A stretch of 64,000 nucleotides of DNA from an uncultured Eubacteriales bacterium (GTDB lineage Bacteria; Bacillota; Clostridia; Peptostreptococcales; Anaerovoracaceae): positions 1 through 64,000 of the forward strand of contig UQXL01000010.1 of NCBI GenBank assembly GCA_900545135.1, written 5' to 3'. Below the pieces are notes generated by a model. It made no database searches. It was not told the origin of the DNA and worked only from the letters and a program-made list of their open reading frames with translations. The position numbers were made by a program, and so were the translations under genes. This document shows positions 16,033 to 25,016 of the stretch, one piece after another. The number at the start of each line of letters is the position of its first letter. The stretch's first letter is position 1.

Positions 16033-16716
16033 TCAATCAGCCAGTTTCTCCAAAGCGTATCTGTCCAAAACTGTTATTCTATTTTTTCCCACATCTATGA
16101 GCCCCTCTTCCTTGAGCCTCATCAGGGCTCTGGAAAGGGATGGCCTAGCGACCCCCAGAAAGTCGGCCAGTTCTTCTCTGCTCATTTGCAGATATATGGT
16201 CATGTCGCTGTCATCATCATCGTCTTCGAGACAATCGAGCAGCCAGTTGGCTATGCGCTCCTTTAAAGATGTGGGCGTGACCATACTTATTTTTTTCATG
16301 GCGTGAATTTCTTTCGCTGATAATATACCCAGCATATTTCTTATAAGCTGCTGGTGGTGAGCGCATGTATTGTCACAGAAGCAGTGAAAATATTCCCATG
16401 GAATTTCAAGAACCTCCGTATCGCAGGCCGCCTCAGCATCGTAGCCATAACAGGCTTTTTCTCCCAGAAAGCAGCTTTCACCGAAAACGCTTCCCTCATA
16501 AACCTCATCTAAAAATTGTTTCTTGCCCGAGAACAGATTTTTTACAAATTTAACTCTGCCCTCCAAGATGACAAAGAGCTTGCGGGGTTCATCTCCCTGT
16601 AAAAACACTTTTTCTCCCTGAGAATATTTCTTTATATTGCTCTTCGAGCAGACAAGCATCTTGTCTATGCTTTCCTGGCTTATACCGCCAAACAGCAGGT
16701 TCTCTCTTATTTCCAT
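16033..16716 (-). CDS. Crp/Fnr-family transcriptional regulator
   Basis: A 227-residue regulator. An N-terminal cNMP-like effector domain (1-130) contains FLQGDEPRKLFVILEGRVKF. The C-terminal winged helix has MSREELADFLGVARPSLSRA as its HTH. An acidic run EDDDDDSD sits in the hinge before the HTH. Cysteines at about 23, 87, 93, 98, 109, 113 and 117 are more numerous than usual, so a haem or metal sensor is possible. It starts one base after the serS stop codon, an unusual partner. The 24-bp palindrome in front of the acyl-CoA dehydrogenase/flavodiiron unit is 105 bases downstream, and is its likely target; O2 or NO sensing is inferred from that. Confidence 0.9.
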   Translation of the reverse strand: MEIRENLLFGGISQESIDKMLVCSKSNIKKYSQGEKVFLQGDEPRKLFVILEGRVKFVKNLFSGKKQFLDEVYEGSVFGESCFLGEKACYGYDAEAACDTEVLEIPWEYFHCFCDNTCAHHQQLIRNMLGILSAKEIHAMKKISMVTPTSLKERIANWLLDCLEDDDDDSDMTIYLQMSREELADFLGVARPSLSRALMRLKEEGLIDVGKNRITVLDRYALEKLAD

Positions 16717-16717
16717 T

Positions 16718-17995
16718 TTACTTTATTACATCGCAGCCCATATATTTTCTCAGAGCCTCAGGAATCACCACCGAGCCGTCCTCCTGCTGGTAATTTTCCA
16801 GAATGGCGGCTACTGTTCTTCCTACAGCCAGTCCTGAGCCGTTGAGCGTATGAACGAATTCGGCCTTGCCGGTCTCTTCATTCCTGTAGCGTATGTTGGC
16901 TCTTCTGGCCTGAAAATCCTCAAAGTTACTGCATGAAGAGATTTCAACGTATCTGCCATAGCTTGGCATCCATACTTCGATATCGTAAGTCATGGCTGAC
17001 GAGAATCCTAGGTCTCCGGAGCTGAGTCTCACTACTCTGTAAGGTATCTCAAGGCGTTTCAGAACCTCTTCAGCGTCCGCAGTCAGTTTTTCCAGCTCAT
17101 CGTAAGATGTTTCAGGCTTCACGAACTTGACCAGTTCCACCTTGTTGAACTGATGCTGACGGATGAGACCTCTGGTGTCTCTTCCTGCAGAGCCTGCTTC
17201 CGCACGGAAACAAGGCGTATAGGCTGTATAATATACAGGCAGTTCTGCTTCAGGCATGATTTCCTGCGCACGCAGGTTGGTGACCGGAACTTCCGCCGTA
17301 GGGATGAGGAAGAAGTCTTTCTGCGGAACGTAGAACATATCCTCTTCAAATTTAGGCAGCTGGCCTGTTCCTGTCATAGCCGCCCTGTTGACCATAAACG
17401 GAGGCAGGATCTCAACATAATCCTGATCTACGGTATGCAGGTCGAGCATGAAGTTGATGACAGCTCTCTCAAGTCTGGCTCCCAGCTTTTTATATACGGT
17501 GAATCTGGCGCCTGAAATTTTGGCGGCTCTGTCGAAGTCCAGTATGTCCAGATCAGTTCCCACGTCCCAGTGGGCTTTTGGCTCGAAGCCAAAATCTCTT
17601 GGCTCCATGAACTTTCTCATTTCCACATTGTCCGTGTCGTCTTCGCCGATCTGAACGTCTTTGTAAGGCGTGTTAGGGATTCCCAGGAGCACTTCTTTCA
17701 GTTCTTTTTCTATCTCTGCGAGCTGTCCGTCCAGTTCCTTGATCTGTCCTGAAAGCTCTTTCATCTCCGCCATGATCGCGGAAGCGTCTTCTCCTGCTTT
17801 TTTCAGCTTTGGTATTTCCTTGGAAACGGTGTTCTGGCGGTTTTTCATCTGTTCGACCTTAGCGAGAACTTCTCTTCTCTTAGCGTCCAGCTCAGGAACT
17901 CTGCTCAAGCCGAAATCTCCCTTGCATCTTTTTTCGACTCCGGCTTTTACGCCTTCGTAGTCTTCTCTGATTCTCTTAATGTCTAACATTTTCAT
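16718..17995 (-). CDS. serS: Seryl-tRNA synthetase
   Basis: A 425-residue class II aminoacyl-tRNA synthetase, the normal length. The N-terminal coiled-coil arm spans about residues 30-105 (REVLAKVEQMKNRQNTVSKE and on). Class II motif 2 is seen in FRAEAGSAGRDTRGLIRQHQ, and motif 3 in LNGSGLAVGRTVAAILENYQ. TAEVPVTNL is the serine-binding region. It lies 28 bases after the glutamine synthetase gene on the same strand and abuts a crp gene. There is no room for a T-box leader, so expression follows the upstream gene. Confidence 0.97.
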   Translation of the reverse strand: MKMLDIKRIREDYEGVKAGVEKRCKGDFGLSRVPELDAKRREVLAKVEQMKNRQNTVSKEIPKLKKAGEDASAIMAEMKELSGQIKELDGQLAEIEKELKEVLLGIPNTPYKDVQIGEDDTDNVEMRKFMEPRDFGFEPKAHWDVGTDLDILDFDRAAKISGARFTVYKKLGARLERAVINFMLDLHTVDQDYVEILPPFMVNRAAMTGTGQLPKFEEDMFYVPQKDFFLIPTAEVPVTNLRAQEIMPEAELPVYYTAYTPCFRAEAGSAGRDTRGLIRQHQFNKVELVKFVKPETSYDELEKLTADAEEVLKRLEIPYRVVRLSSGDLGFSSAMTYDIEVWMPSYGRYVEISSCSNFEDFQARRANIRYRNEETGKAEFVHTLNGSGLAVGRTVAAILENYQQEDGSVVIPEALRKYMGCDVIK

Positions 17996-18023
17996 CCTCT
18001 TTTCTGTACATGCAGTGCACCCG

Positions 18024-19940
18024 CTACAGCAGGTTCTTTCTGTACGTACTGTATAAATTTCTAAGCATGCTCATCTTGGCCTGAAGTTCCAGCTGCAAAT
18101 CTGATGCTCTCTGCAGATCTCCGCAGTCGAGGGCTTCTCTTACCCTGGCCAGAAGACTTTTTTTAGACAAACTGCTCTTTGCTATCTCATATTTGAGAGA
18201 AGTTATCTTTTCCCAGTTATCTATATCGTAGTCTGTCGCGTCGTCGCCGTGTTTCTTCACATATTCCCTTATATCTCTCATGTACTCAGGAATAGTCCTG
18301 TTGTGAAGCTCGGTTTTCCACTGATTAAGAGCGTACGCCGTGTAAGACTCGATGGCGGCCTCGGAAAAGACCCCCTCTCCCGAGATCGCGGCGACTTTTT
18401 CCGGATATTTTGTAAAGCCGCGGAGATTCTCCCAGACAGTGGCCGGCGCTACGCCGAATCTGGCGTTTCTTTCTTCTTCTGTGAAGTCCTCGAATACATC
18501 TTTTTCAGTTCTGTATTCTCTTTCGGTCTCCAGATAAAAATCTTCTTCTCCCAGGGACTTGGAAATTGACTTTTCCAGCTCTTCAGGCGTTTTCCCTGCC
18601 TCAAGAGCGCTCCTTACGCCGTCCAGCATAGCCATATAGCTGCTGGCAAGTACGAGGTATGTATTGGACTTGGGATTTGGCGAACGAAGCTCAAACCTCG
18701 TCGCCAGAGGGTTTCTCTCATCTCTGACAAGACCTATGAGTATGGTTCTGTTTCTTGACGGCTCATGGGCGCTGTGTCCCAGTGAAGTCACTATGCAGAC
18801 AGGCGCCTCGTAGCCCGGCTTCAGCCTGTTGAGAGCGTCCAGCGAGGGGCTCACGAACGGGTTGATCACCTCGTAGTTTTTGAGTATGCCCATCAGGCTT
18901 CCGAAGCCTATAGGATTGAGGAAGTCTTCTTTCGGGTTTGCCGCCGCGAAAAGACTGATCACCTTGCCCGACTTGGTGCGGGCTGAGACGCCTAAATGGG
19001 TATGCTCTCCGTTTCCGGCGACGCCCTCGACAGGCTTGGCCATAAAGGTCGTCGACAGTCCGAACTGGTTGAATACGTCACGTACCACGTATTTTACGTG
19101 TTTTTCATTGTCGGCAGCCTGCATGGCTCCGGAATATTTCCAGTCTATCTCAAGCTGTTCCATGATGTGGTCGTGGCTGCCGGAGCGTGTGATCTTCGAT
19201 TTTACGCCTCCGACTTCTTTATGCCCCATTTCCATTTCAATTCCATAATAATCGAGTATTTCCAGAGTCTTTTCCAAAGCCGTCCTGACAGGTCCGTAAG
19301 TTCTCTTCCAGTACTGTTCCTTGAGTTCCTGGGAAGTGGAAAGCTGTTCCTTGTCAGCTTTGTCTTCAGGCGTCCTTACCCAAAACTCCAGCTCGGTGGC
19401 GCTGGTGATGAGGATTTCTTCCAGGTCATCCGCGCTGTCTGCTCCGTCGATATACTCAAACACGTAAGGGTTTTGACGCAGCAGCTCCATGAGACCGCTC
19501 TTAAATTGTTCCACTGATTTTTTCAGGATAACTCTCGCGCCTACCTCTGCCTTGTCGTTATGTATGAGAAAAGCAGGGATTCTGAGAGTTCCCACAGGAA
19601 GTCCCGTCTTTACCGAAATGTTGTCAAAATTGTAATCCACATACCAGTTGACGTTCTTGTCAGGTATCATGTCTACTTTTGCATTGTTTAATTCGGCTAT
19701 TTTAGGCAAATGTACGCTGGACCCGTCGGTCTGCACTCCGTGTTCTAGCATGTCGTCCATATCGTCTAAAAACAATCTGACTGGAATTCTCTCGTCTGTG
19801 TCGTTGCCGGCGATGTCAAGGCCTACCATGGATACGAATTGTACCTCGGGATGGGCCTTTAAAATCTCGGCTATTTCTTCATTGGTGTGCTCGTTTGGCG
19901 GTATTTTGAACAACATTCGCTCAAAATCAAAATCCAGCAT
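18024..19940 (-). CDS. Glutamine synthetase, long clostridial form
   Basis: A 638-residue ATP-dependent glutamate-ammonia ligase family protein. The beta-grasp-like N-terminus covers about 1-125. The catalytic domain shows the metal and substrate motifs TSATELEFWV, GNGEHTHLGVS, NRTILIGLV and RFELRSPNPKSNTYLVLAS. Standard GSI is about 445 residues; the extra 180 C-terminal residues (from about 455) are helical and end in a coiled-coil-like segment. The usual GSGxHxH motif reads GNGEHTH. I read it as the long GS found in clostridia rather than classical GlnA; whether it is assigned to type III I cannot decide. First gene of a GS-serS-crp operon; GGAGGT precedes the ATG. Confidence 0.85.
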   Translation of the reverse strand: MLDFDFERMLFKIPPNEHTNEEIAEILKAHPEVQFVSMVGLDIAGNDTDERIPVRLFLDDMDDMLEHGVQTDGSSVHLPKIAELNNAKVDMIPDKNVNWYVDYNFDNISVKTGLPVGTLRIPAFLIHNDKAEVGARVILKKSVEQFKSGLMELLRQNPYVFEYIDGADSADDLEEILITSATELEFWVRTPEDKADKEQLSTSQELKEQYWKRTYGPVRTALEKTLEILDYYGIEMEMGHKEVGGVKSKITRSGSHDHIMEQLEIDWKYSGAMQAADNEKHVKYVVRDVFNQFGLSTTFMAKPVEGVAGNGEHTHLGVSARTKSGKVISLFAAANPKEDFLNPIGFGSLMGILKNYEVINPFVSPSLDALNRLKPGYEAPVCIVTSLGHSAHEPSRNRTILIGLVRDERNPLATRFELRSPNPKSNTYLVLASSYMAMLDGVRSALEAGKTPEELEKSISKSLGEEDFYLETEREYRTEKDVFEDFTEEERNARFGVAPATVWENLRGFTKYPEKVAAISGEGVFSEAAIESYTAYALNQWKTELHNRTIPEYMRDIREYVKKHGDDATDYDIDNWEKITSLKYEIAKSSLSKKSLLARVREALDCGDLQRASDLQLELQAKMSMLRNLYSTYRKNLL

Positions 19941-20007
19941 TTTTTATTGACCTCCGTCTTACAGTTTTGATATTCTTTCTATCATTATATATTCCTTTAA
20001 GCCGTCA

Positions 20008-20040
20008 AGTCCTGCCGCATCTAAACGATCCGGCAGGACT
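20008..20040 (-). terminator. 10-bp stem-loop downstream of UPF0182 gene
   Basis: AGTCCTGCCG (20008-20017) and CGGCAGGACT (20031-20040) form a perfect stem between the UPF0182 gene end (20053) and the glutamine synthetase start (19940). The T-run after it on the minus strand is weak, so it may be an inefficient terminator or a 3' stabiliser. Confidence 0.55.
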
Positions 20041-20052
20041 GGCTTTAACTCT

Positions 20053-22956
20053 TTATGCAGTTAACTGGTTGAGAGCGTCTTCAAGCTCGTCAAGATATTC
20101 TCCGTAAGCTGCCCAGTCTCCCGACTGCTGTGCATTCTGCGCGTTTTCAAGAGCCGTGACAGCCTTATCTATCAGTTCATCCTGCGAAAGGGCTGAAGAT
20201 TCTCCGCCCTGATTGTCGCCTGTTTCGCCGCCCTGGTTTCCAGGCTCGGAGGTATCGACGCCCTCCTCAGCCTGCTCGCCGAACAATGATACGAGACACT
20301 CTGCAAGGGTTTCTTCGTATGCTATCTTGTCGTCGTAGGCTACGATTATCCTTTTGACTTCAGGTATACTGGAGTTGGTAGCCTCCAGATATACGGGCTC
20401 TACATACAGTATTGAGGAATTTATCGGTATTATGAACATGTTTCCTCTGCTGTACTTGGTTCCTGACGAATTCCAGAGGGAGAATTCCTTGGAAATCTCG
20501 GTATTCTGGTCTATCTGAGCCTCTATCTGTTCAGGGCCGTAAATAGTCCTGCTCTTCGGGAACTGGTAGAGCACCAGCTCGCCGTAATTATCTCCGTCAT
20601 TTCTTGCTACAAACAACGCCGTCATATTCTTCTTGGTCTTAGGAGTATAAGGGATTGAGTTAAAGAACTCTGCCTTTTCCTCTCCCGGGAGCTTGGCGAT
20701 GTAATAGCTTGGAGTTATCTGAACCTGTTCCGTTCCGTAAATCTCATAAGCTATGTCCCACTGATCTTCATTCAGATAGAACGCGCTGATGTCCTCCATG
20801 TGGTATCTTGCATATATATCCGCCTGAATTTCAAACAATCTGTTAGGATAACGGATATGGGACTTGATTCCTTCAGGCATTTCATCGAAATCCTTGAAGA
20901 GCTCAGGATATATTTTGGCATAAGTCTGAGCGATAGGATCCTTCTCATCTACCACGTAGAAATTTACATCTCCGTTGTACGCGTCCACAACTACCTTGAT
21001 GGAGTTTCTTATATAATTGGTGCCGTTTGCGTCGCAAGGCTGAGAGTAAGGATAGTTGGAGCTTGTAGTATATGCGTCCACCATCCAGTAAAGCTTACCG
21101 TCAACGACTACCATATACGGGTCGCTTTCATAATTCAGATAAGGCATTATGGTTCTGATTCTGTCCATAACGTTTCTGTGAATTATGATTTTTGAATCGC
21201 TGTCTATATTGGAGGAAACCAGGAGCTTGAAGTTTCTTTCATTTATGGCGAATACCAGGCGGTTGAAAAGATTCATATTTATTCCCGCCGTTCCCTCGTA
21301 CTGAGCATACTGGTTGCTGTCGCCGGAAGGATAGTCGAATTCCGGCTCATTGGTTCCCACTACGACATAATCGTTGGAAAGCTCTCCGAAATAAATTTCC
21401 GGTCTTGTAATTTTCAGCTCTTCGACGCTGGATTCAGGAGGAATGTTTCCTACCAGAACATCAGGCTGGCCGCTGGCAGTAACCTGATTTACCTGCGAAA
21501 TCGTTACACCGTATCCGTGAGTATATTTCAGGTGACGGTTGAGCCATGATTCGCCTGTTTTTGTCTCGTCAATTTCTCTCGTAGACAGATATGTCTGGGT
21601 ATACTTACCGTTGATCATATACCTGTCGTTATCTACATCGTTGAAGGTATAGTACTGACGTATACTCTGAGTCTGGTTGTAGAATTGTTTTGTCGGGTTG
21701 AAGTCGTTGATACGGATGTTGTTTATCGTCTCTGTATTTTCATTTATATCTGCTGCCGAAAGGCTGTTGTCTGCTTCGAAAGCTTTGATAGAAACATCGT
21801 CCAGCTGATAGGCGTACTGGGTGTACTCGATGTTCCTCTCGATATATTTGGATTCTTTGGCCAGTTCGTCAGGCGATACGATGACGTTCTGCACTAGCAG
21901 TTCCGCTCCTGTTCCGACAAGTCCAACCGCTATCATGATGACAGGAACGGTGAGAATCTTCTTATACTTTTTCTGTTTCATGAACACAACAAACAGCACC
22001 GCCGCAATCACTGAAAGGGCGCAGAGGATTCTCAGTTTCCACAGAGTTACGGTTACGTCGGTGCAGCCTGCTCCGTATACGGCTCCGGTGTGTGCGTGGA
22101 GCAGATCGAACTGCTGCAGGAAGAAATTGATTCCCAGCATTATGAAGAAGATAAATCCGAGAACGCCTATCTTGCCTGAAGCAATTTTGAGAAGCTGCTT
22201 GAAGTTGGTGTTGTCAAACTGTTTCTTCGGTCTCGGTCTGGCTTCAAATTTTCTTCCGGTGAAAGCCTCGGCAAATTTTCCGAACATATCGTTTGCGCTG
22301 CCTGCTCCGCGTCTATTTGAGCCGTTTCCGCCGTCTCCAAAGCGCTGGCTTTCATCTTCAAAATTTCCGCCGTCAACGTTTTCCGCTCCCGGAGGAACGG
22401 TTTCCTTGAACACGTCCGGCGTCCTCACCGTCAACAATATGGTATAGTATATGACGGTCATTATTATGAATCCTATGATAACTCCTATCATTATTTCATT
22501 CAGCTGAGTAAGAAAATCCAGCTTGAAGATATAGAATGAAATATCGAAGTTAAACAGAGGGTCTGTAATATCGAAGTCAGTGCTGTTGGCGAACTTCAGT
22601 ATGTCAAACCACAGCTGCCACACGGTCATCACCGTGGCAAATATGCCGAAAATGACAGCAAGCGCCGCCGTAATTCTTTTCAGCCTCTTCATGTTGGTCT
22701 GCTCGGAAGACGCTATCTGCGAAAAATAGCCTTTTCTAAGCATTCCAAGATACAGATATACAAGTACGGTTATGACTATGAAAGTCGGCACTCCCACCGT
22801 CAGCTGAGTCACCAGCTGCTTGAAGAATACCGAAAGATAGCCCATTTCTTTGAACCACATGAAATCTGCAATAAATCCAATCAGCCCCAGAAAAGCGCCG
22901 ATTATCAGTATGACTACCAACAGAATAATCAATGCTTTTCGATTAGTTTTGCTCAT
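20053..22956 (-). CDS. UPF0182 family large membrane protein
   Basis: A 967-residue protein of the UPF0182/COG1615 family, of unknown function. The N-terminal 360 residues hold about seven membrane helices (the first LIILLVVILIIGAFLGLIGF), with a cytosolic Gly/Asn-rich loop near 200-245. A large extracytosolic domain follows, with family signatures SWLNRHLKYTHGYG and YWMVDAYTTSSNYPYS. The C-terminal 60 residues are a Gly/Glu/Gln-rich linker plus a short helix with ALENAQNAQQSGDWAAYGEY, a pattern typical of this family. The start codon overlaps the previous stop (TAATG), so it is coupled to the zinc-ribbon membrane protein; the three-gene operon is a unit. Confidence 0.92.
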   Translation of the reverse strand: MSKTNRKALIILLVVILIIGAFLGLIGFIADFMWFKEMGYLSVFFKQLVTQLTVGVPTFIVITVLVYLYLGMLRKGYFSQIASSEQTNMKRLKRITAALAVIFGIFATVMTVWQLWFDILKFANSTDFDITDPLFNFDISFYIFKLDFLTQLNEIMIGVIIGFIIMTVIYYTILLTVRTPDVFKETVPPGAENVDGGNFEDESQRFGDGGNGSNRRGAGSANDMFGKFAEAFTGRKFEARPRPKKQFDNTNFKQLLKIASGKIGVLGFIFFIMLGINFFLQQFDLLHAHTGAVYGAGCTDVTVTLWKLRILCALSVIAAVLFVVFMKQKKYKKILTVPVIMIAVGLVGTGAELLVQNVIVSPDELAKESKYIERNIEYTQYAYQLDDVSIKAFEADNSLSAADINENTETINNIRINDFNPTKQFYNQTQSIRQYYTFNDVDNDRYMINGKYTQTYLSTREIDETKTGESWLNRHLKYTHGYGVTISQVNQVTASGQPDVLVGNIPPESSVEELKITRPEIYFGELSNDYVVVGTNEPEFDYPSGDSNQYAQYEGTAGINMNLFNRLVFAINERNFKLLVSSNIDSDSKIIIHRNVMDRIRTIMPYLNYESDPYMVVVDGKLYWMVDAYTTSSNYPYSQPCDANGTNYIRNSIKVVVDAYNGDVNFYVVDEKDPIAQTYAKIYPELFKDFDEMPEGIKSHIRYPNRLFEIQADIYARYHMEDISAFYLNEDQWDIAYEIYGTEQVQITPSYYIAKLPGEEKAEFFNSIPYTPKTKKNMTALFVARNDGDNYGELVLYQFPKSRTIYGPEQIEAQIDQNTEISKEFSLWNSSGTKYSRGNMFIIPINSSILYVEPVYLEATNSSIPEVKRIIVAYDDKIAYEETLAECLVSLFGEQAEEGVDTSEPGNQGGETGDNQGGESSALSQDELIDKAVTALENAQNAQQSGDWAAYGEYLDELEDALNQLTA

Positions 22957-25001
22957 TATAAGTTTTCCTCCTTCACTTCTTTAACGGTTATCGCATCTGA
23001 CGAATCCGTAAGGTGAACCGACTCGTATTTGACGGTTTCTCCCCCCTCTTCCTGTGCGTAAGTAAGCTTTGTCAAAACATAATATCCGGATTCTCCGGCT
23101 TTTATCTCACCGATCTCAAGTTTATTGATGCCCACGACTCCCTCTGCCAGCGTTTCTTCATCTTTCATCTGATTGTAATAGGTTATAAGGCTTTCGATGA
23201 TCTGCTGACCTATATATATATCGTTCCCGTCGTCGTCCGTCTTCCAGACTTCATCCTGGAATTGGCCTGCTGACTGTATCTCTTCAAAAGCGTAGGTCTT
23301 GTCCGAATCATATTTAAGGCTTATATTTTCGGAAATGCTTCCTATATTTGCCGCCCCTGCTGACGATGCGTTGATGTATTCGGTGATATATGTCACTTCG
23401 GCTGCCGGCTCAGGCTCTGCTGTGCCCTCATCGTCACTGCCGCTGAATATGCCTGCAATTGAGTTGATGAACTTATCCACGCCCTGTGAGAATCCGCTCT
23501 CAGGCGCGATGAATTTTATACCTATGACTATGATTTCGATGGCCACAAGTATGGCAAGAAGTATTATAACGAATTTTAAAACCGGTCTGCGGCGCTCTTC
23601 TTCGTCGTCATCTTCGTCTTCGCCAATATCTACCGGCTGTCCCTTTGCGGCTTTTTCTTCTTTTCCGGCAGTAGCATCGCTGCCATCACCAGCGCCGCTG
23701 TCAATGTCAACAGCGTCACGGGGAAATACGTCTGAGAATCTGAGCTTTGCTTTCTCCTTGTGCTCTTCGTTCTCGTGATCTTCATTCCCGTGTTCTTCTC
23801 CCGTTTCACCAGTTTCGCTTGTTTCGTCTGTTTCGCTTGTTTTATCTTCGGGCTGGCTTTCTGCCTGAAAGGGAGGCGTTTCTGCGCCATCCTTTATCTC
23901 TTGTTCTGTATTCTGTTTTTCCTCATTTTCAGCCGATTCAGCCGATTCAGCCGGCTTTTCGGCCGAACTCTCAGCTGTCTGCTCGGCCCGGCTTTCTGCT
24001 GCATCCTGGGAATCTCCTGCGGCATGTTTTTCGGAAGAGCTTTCAGCAGTCACTGCTTCGGCAATTCCTGCAGTTCCGGCCGCTCCGACAACTCCAGCGG
24101 CTGCTCCCAGAGCGGCCGCAGCTGCCAGTTCCTCTGTTCTTTCCCCAGTCTCTTCGTCCGCCATAACGGCTGCGGTTTTAGGCGGCATAGCGATTCCGAC
24201 TTCCTGGAGATAATTTTCATTAAATAGTTTCGGCTCTACGAATATGTCTTCAAAGGCTGGCGGTTCTTTCGCACGAGGTTCCTCTTCTGCCGGAGTAAGG
24301 CTCTGCCACTGCGCACTGCGCGCTTCCTCCAGTTTCTCTATATGAGCCTTTTCTTTATCCAAAAGTTCCTGAAAAGCGTCTCTCTTGGCATTGTATGTGT
24401 AGAACTTGTCCTTCGCACCGTCCAAGTCCTCGCGTCTGTACCGAAGCGTCATCTCCAGTTCTCTTTCGGCATCCTGAGAGACTTGGCTCGGAGCTTCACC
24501 GAATAATTCTCTCTCCAGTTCTTCTATAGAAAGACCTTTTTCTGTATCTTCTTTTTCCAGCTCTTCTTTCTTTATTTCGTCTGTATTTTCTGCGGTTTCA
24601 GCAGAATCTCCGGCAGCTCCCTTCTGCTCCTGCACAGAAGTTGCCCCTGCCGGCACTATCTTTTCTAGGTCTACTTCTCTATTTCTGTTTCTCTTTTCAA
24701 TAACGTCGTCCCAGTTGAACTTGAAGTCTTCGTCAGCTCTTGACAGGCGGTTTCCCGGGAAGCCATCCAGATTCCAGTTAAAGTCGACGCTTTCTCTCTT
24801 TGGCTCGCTGCTGTATTCTTTGATTCCCTGGGAAATTTCTTCTGTTCTTCTCTGCGCTTCAAGCTTAAACGGCGGATTAAAAACGACATCCGAATATCTG
24901 CTTTCGTTTTGTCCTGTTTCCTCTTTTCTTACTCTGGTGCCGCATTGCGCGCAAAAGACGTCGCCGTCATGCAATTTACTGCCGCATTTTGTACAAAACA
25001 T
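22956..25001 (-). CDS. Zinc-ribbon membrane protein with long low-complexity acidic linker
   Basis: A 681-residue protein of unknown function. Residues 1-25 are a zinc ribbon (CTKCGSKL ... CAQCGTRV). About 30-475 is a cytosolic, charged, Glu/Ala/Ser-rich region; 290-420 is strongly repetitive (runs of AES, AEK, TGET, DETS). One membrane helix follows, VLKFVIILLAILVAIEIIVI (about 478-497), then a 180-residue extracytosolic domain. A zinc ribbon joined to a single helix and an outer domain is common in Firmicutes envelope proteins, but the linker length is exceptional. It is coupled to the UPF0182 gene and preceded by another charged single-helix protein, suggesting an envelope complex. Confidence 0.8.
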   Translation of the reverse strand: MFCTKCGSKLHDGDVFCAQCGTRVRKEETGQNESRYSDVVFNPPFKLEAQRRTEEISQGIKEYSSEPKRESVDFNWNLDGFPGNRLSRADEDFKFNWDDVIEKRNRNREVDLEKIVPAGATSVQEQKGAAGDSAETAENTDEIKKEELEKEDTEKGLSIEELERELFGEAPSQVSQDAERELEMTLRYRREDLDGAKDKFYTYNAKRDAFQELLDKEKAHIEKLEEARSAQWQSLTPAEEEPRAKEPPAFEDIFVEPKLFNENYLQEVGIAMPPKTAAVMADEETGERTEELAAAAALGAAAGVVGAAGTAGIAEAVTAESSSEKHAAGDSQDAAESRAEQTAESSAEKPAESAESAENEEKQNTEQEIKDGAETPPFQAESQPEDKTSETDETSETGETGEEHGNEDHENEEHKEKAKLRFSDVFPRDAVDIDSGAGDGSDATAGKEEKAAKGQPVDIGEDEDDDEEERRRPVLKFVIILLAILVAIEIIVIGIKFIAPESGFSQGVDKFINSIAGIFSGSDDEGTAEPEPAAEVTYITEYINASSAGAANIGSISENISLKYDSDKTYAFEEIQSAGQFQDEVWKTDDDGNDIYIGQQIIESLITYYNQMKDEETLAEGVVGINKLEIGEIKAGESGYYVLTKLTYAQEEGGETVKYESVHLTDSSDAITVKEVKEENL

Positions 25002-25016
25002 TCTTTATTCCTCCGT

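Noticed and set aside
17996..18023. T-box riboswitch before serS
   Set aside because: Only 28 bases separate glutamine synthetase and serS; there is no room for specifier and antiterminator structures.
23747..24227. Plus-strand open frames across the zinc-ribbon protein linker
   Set aside because: They are shadows of low-complexity codons in the minus-strand gene, without start signals.
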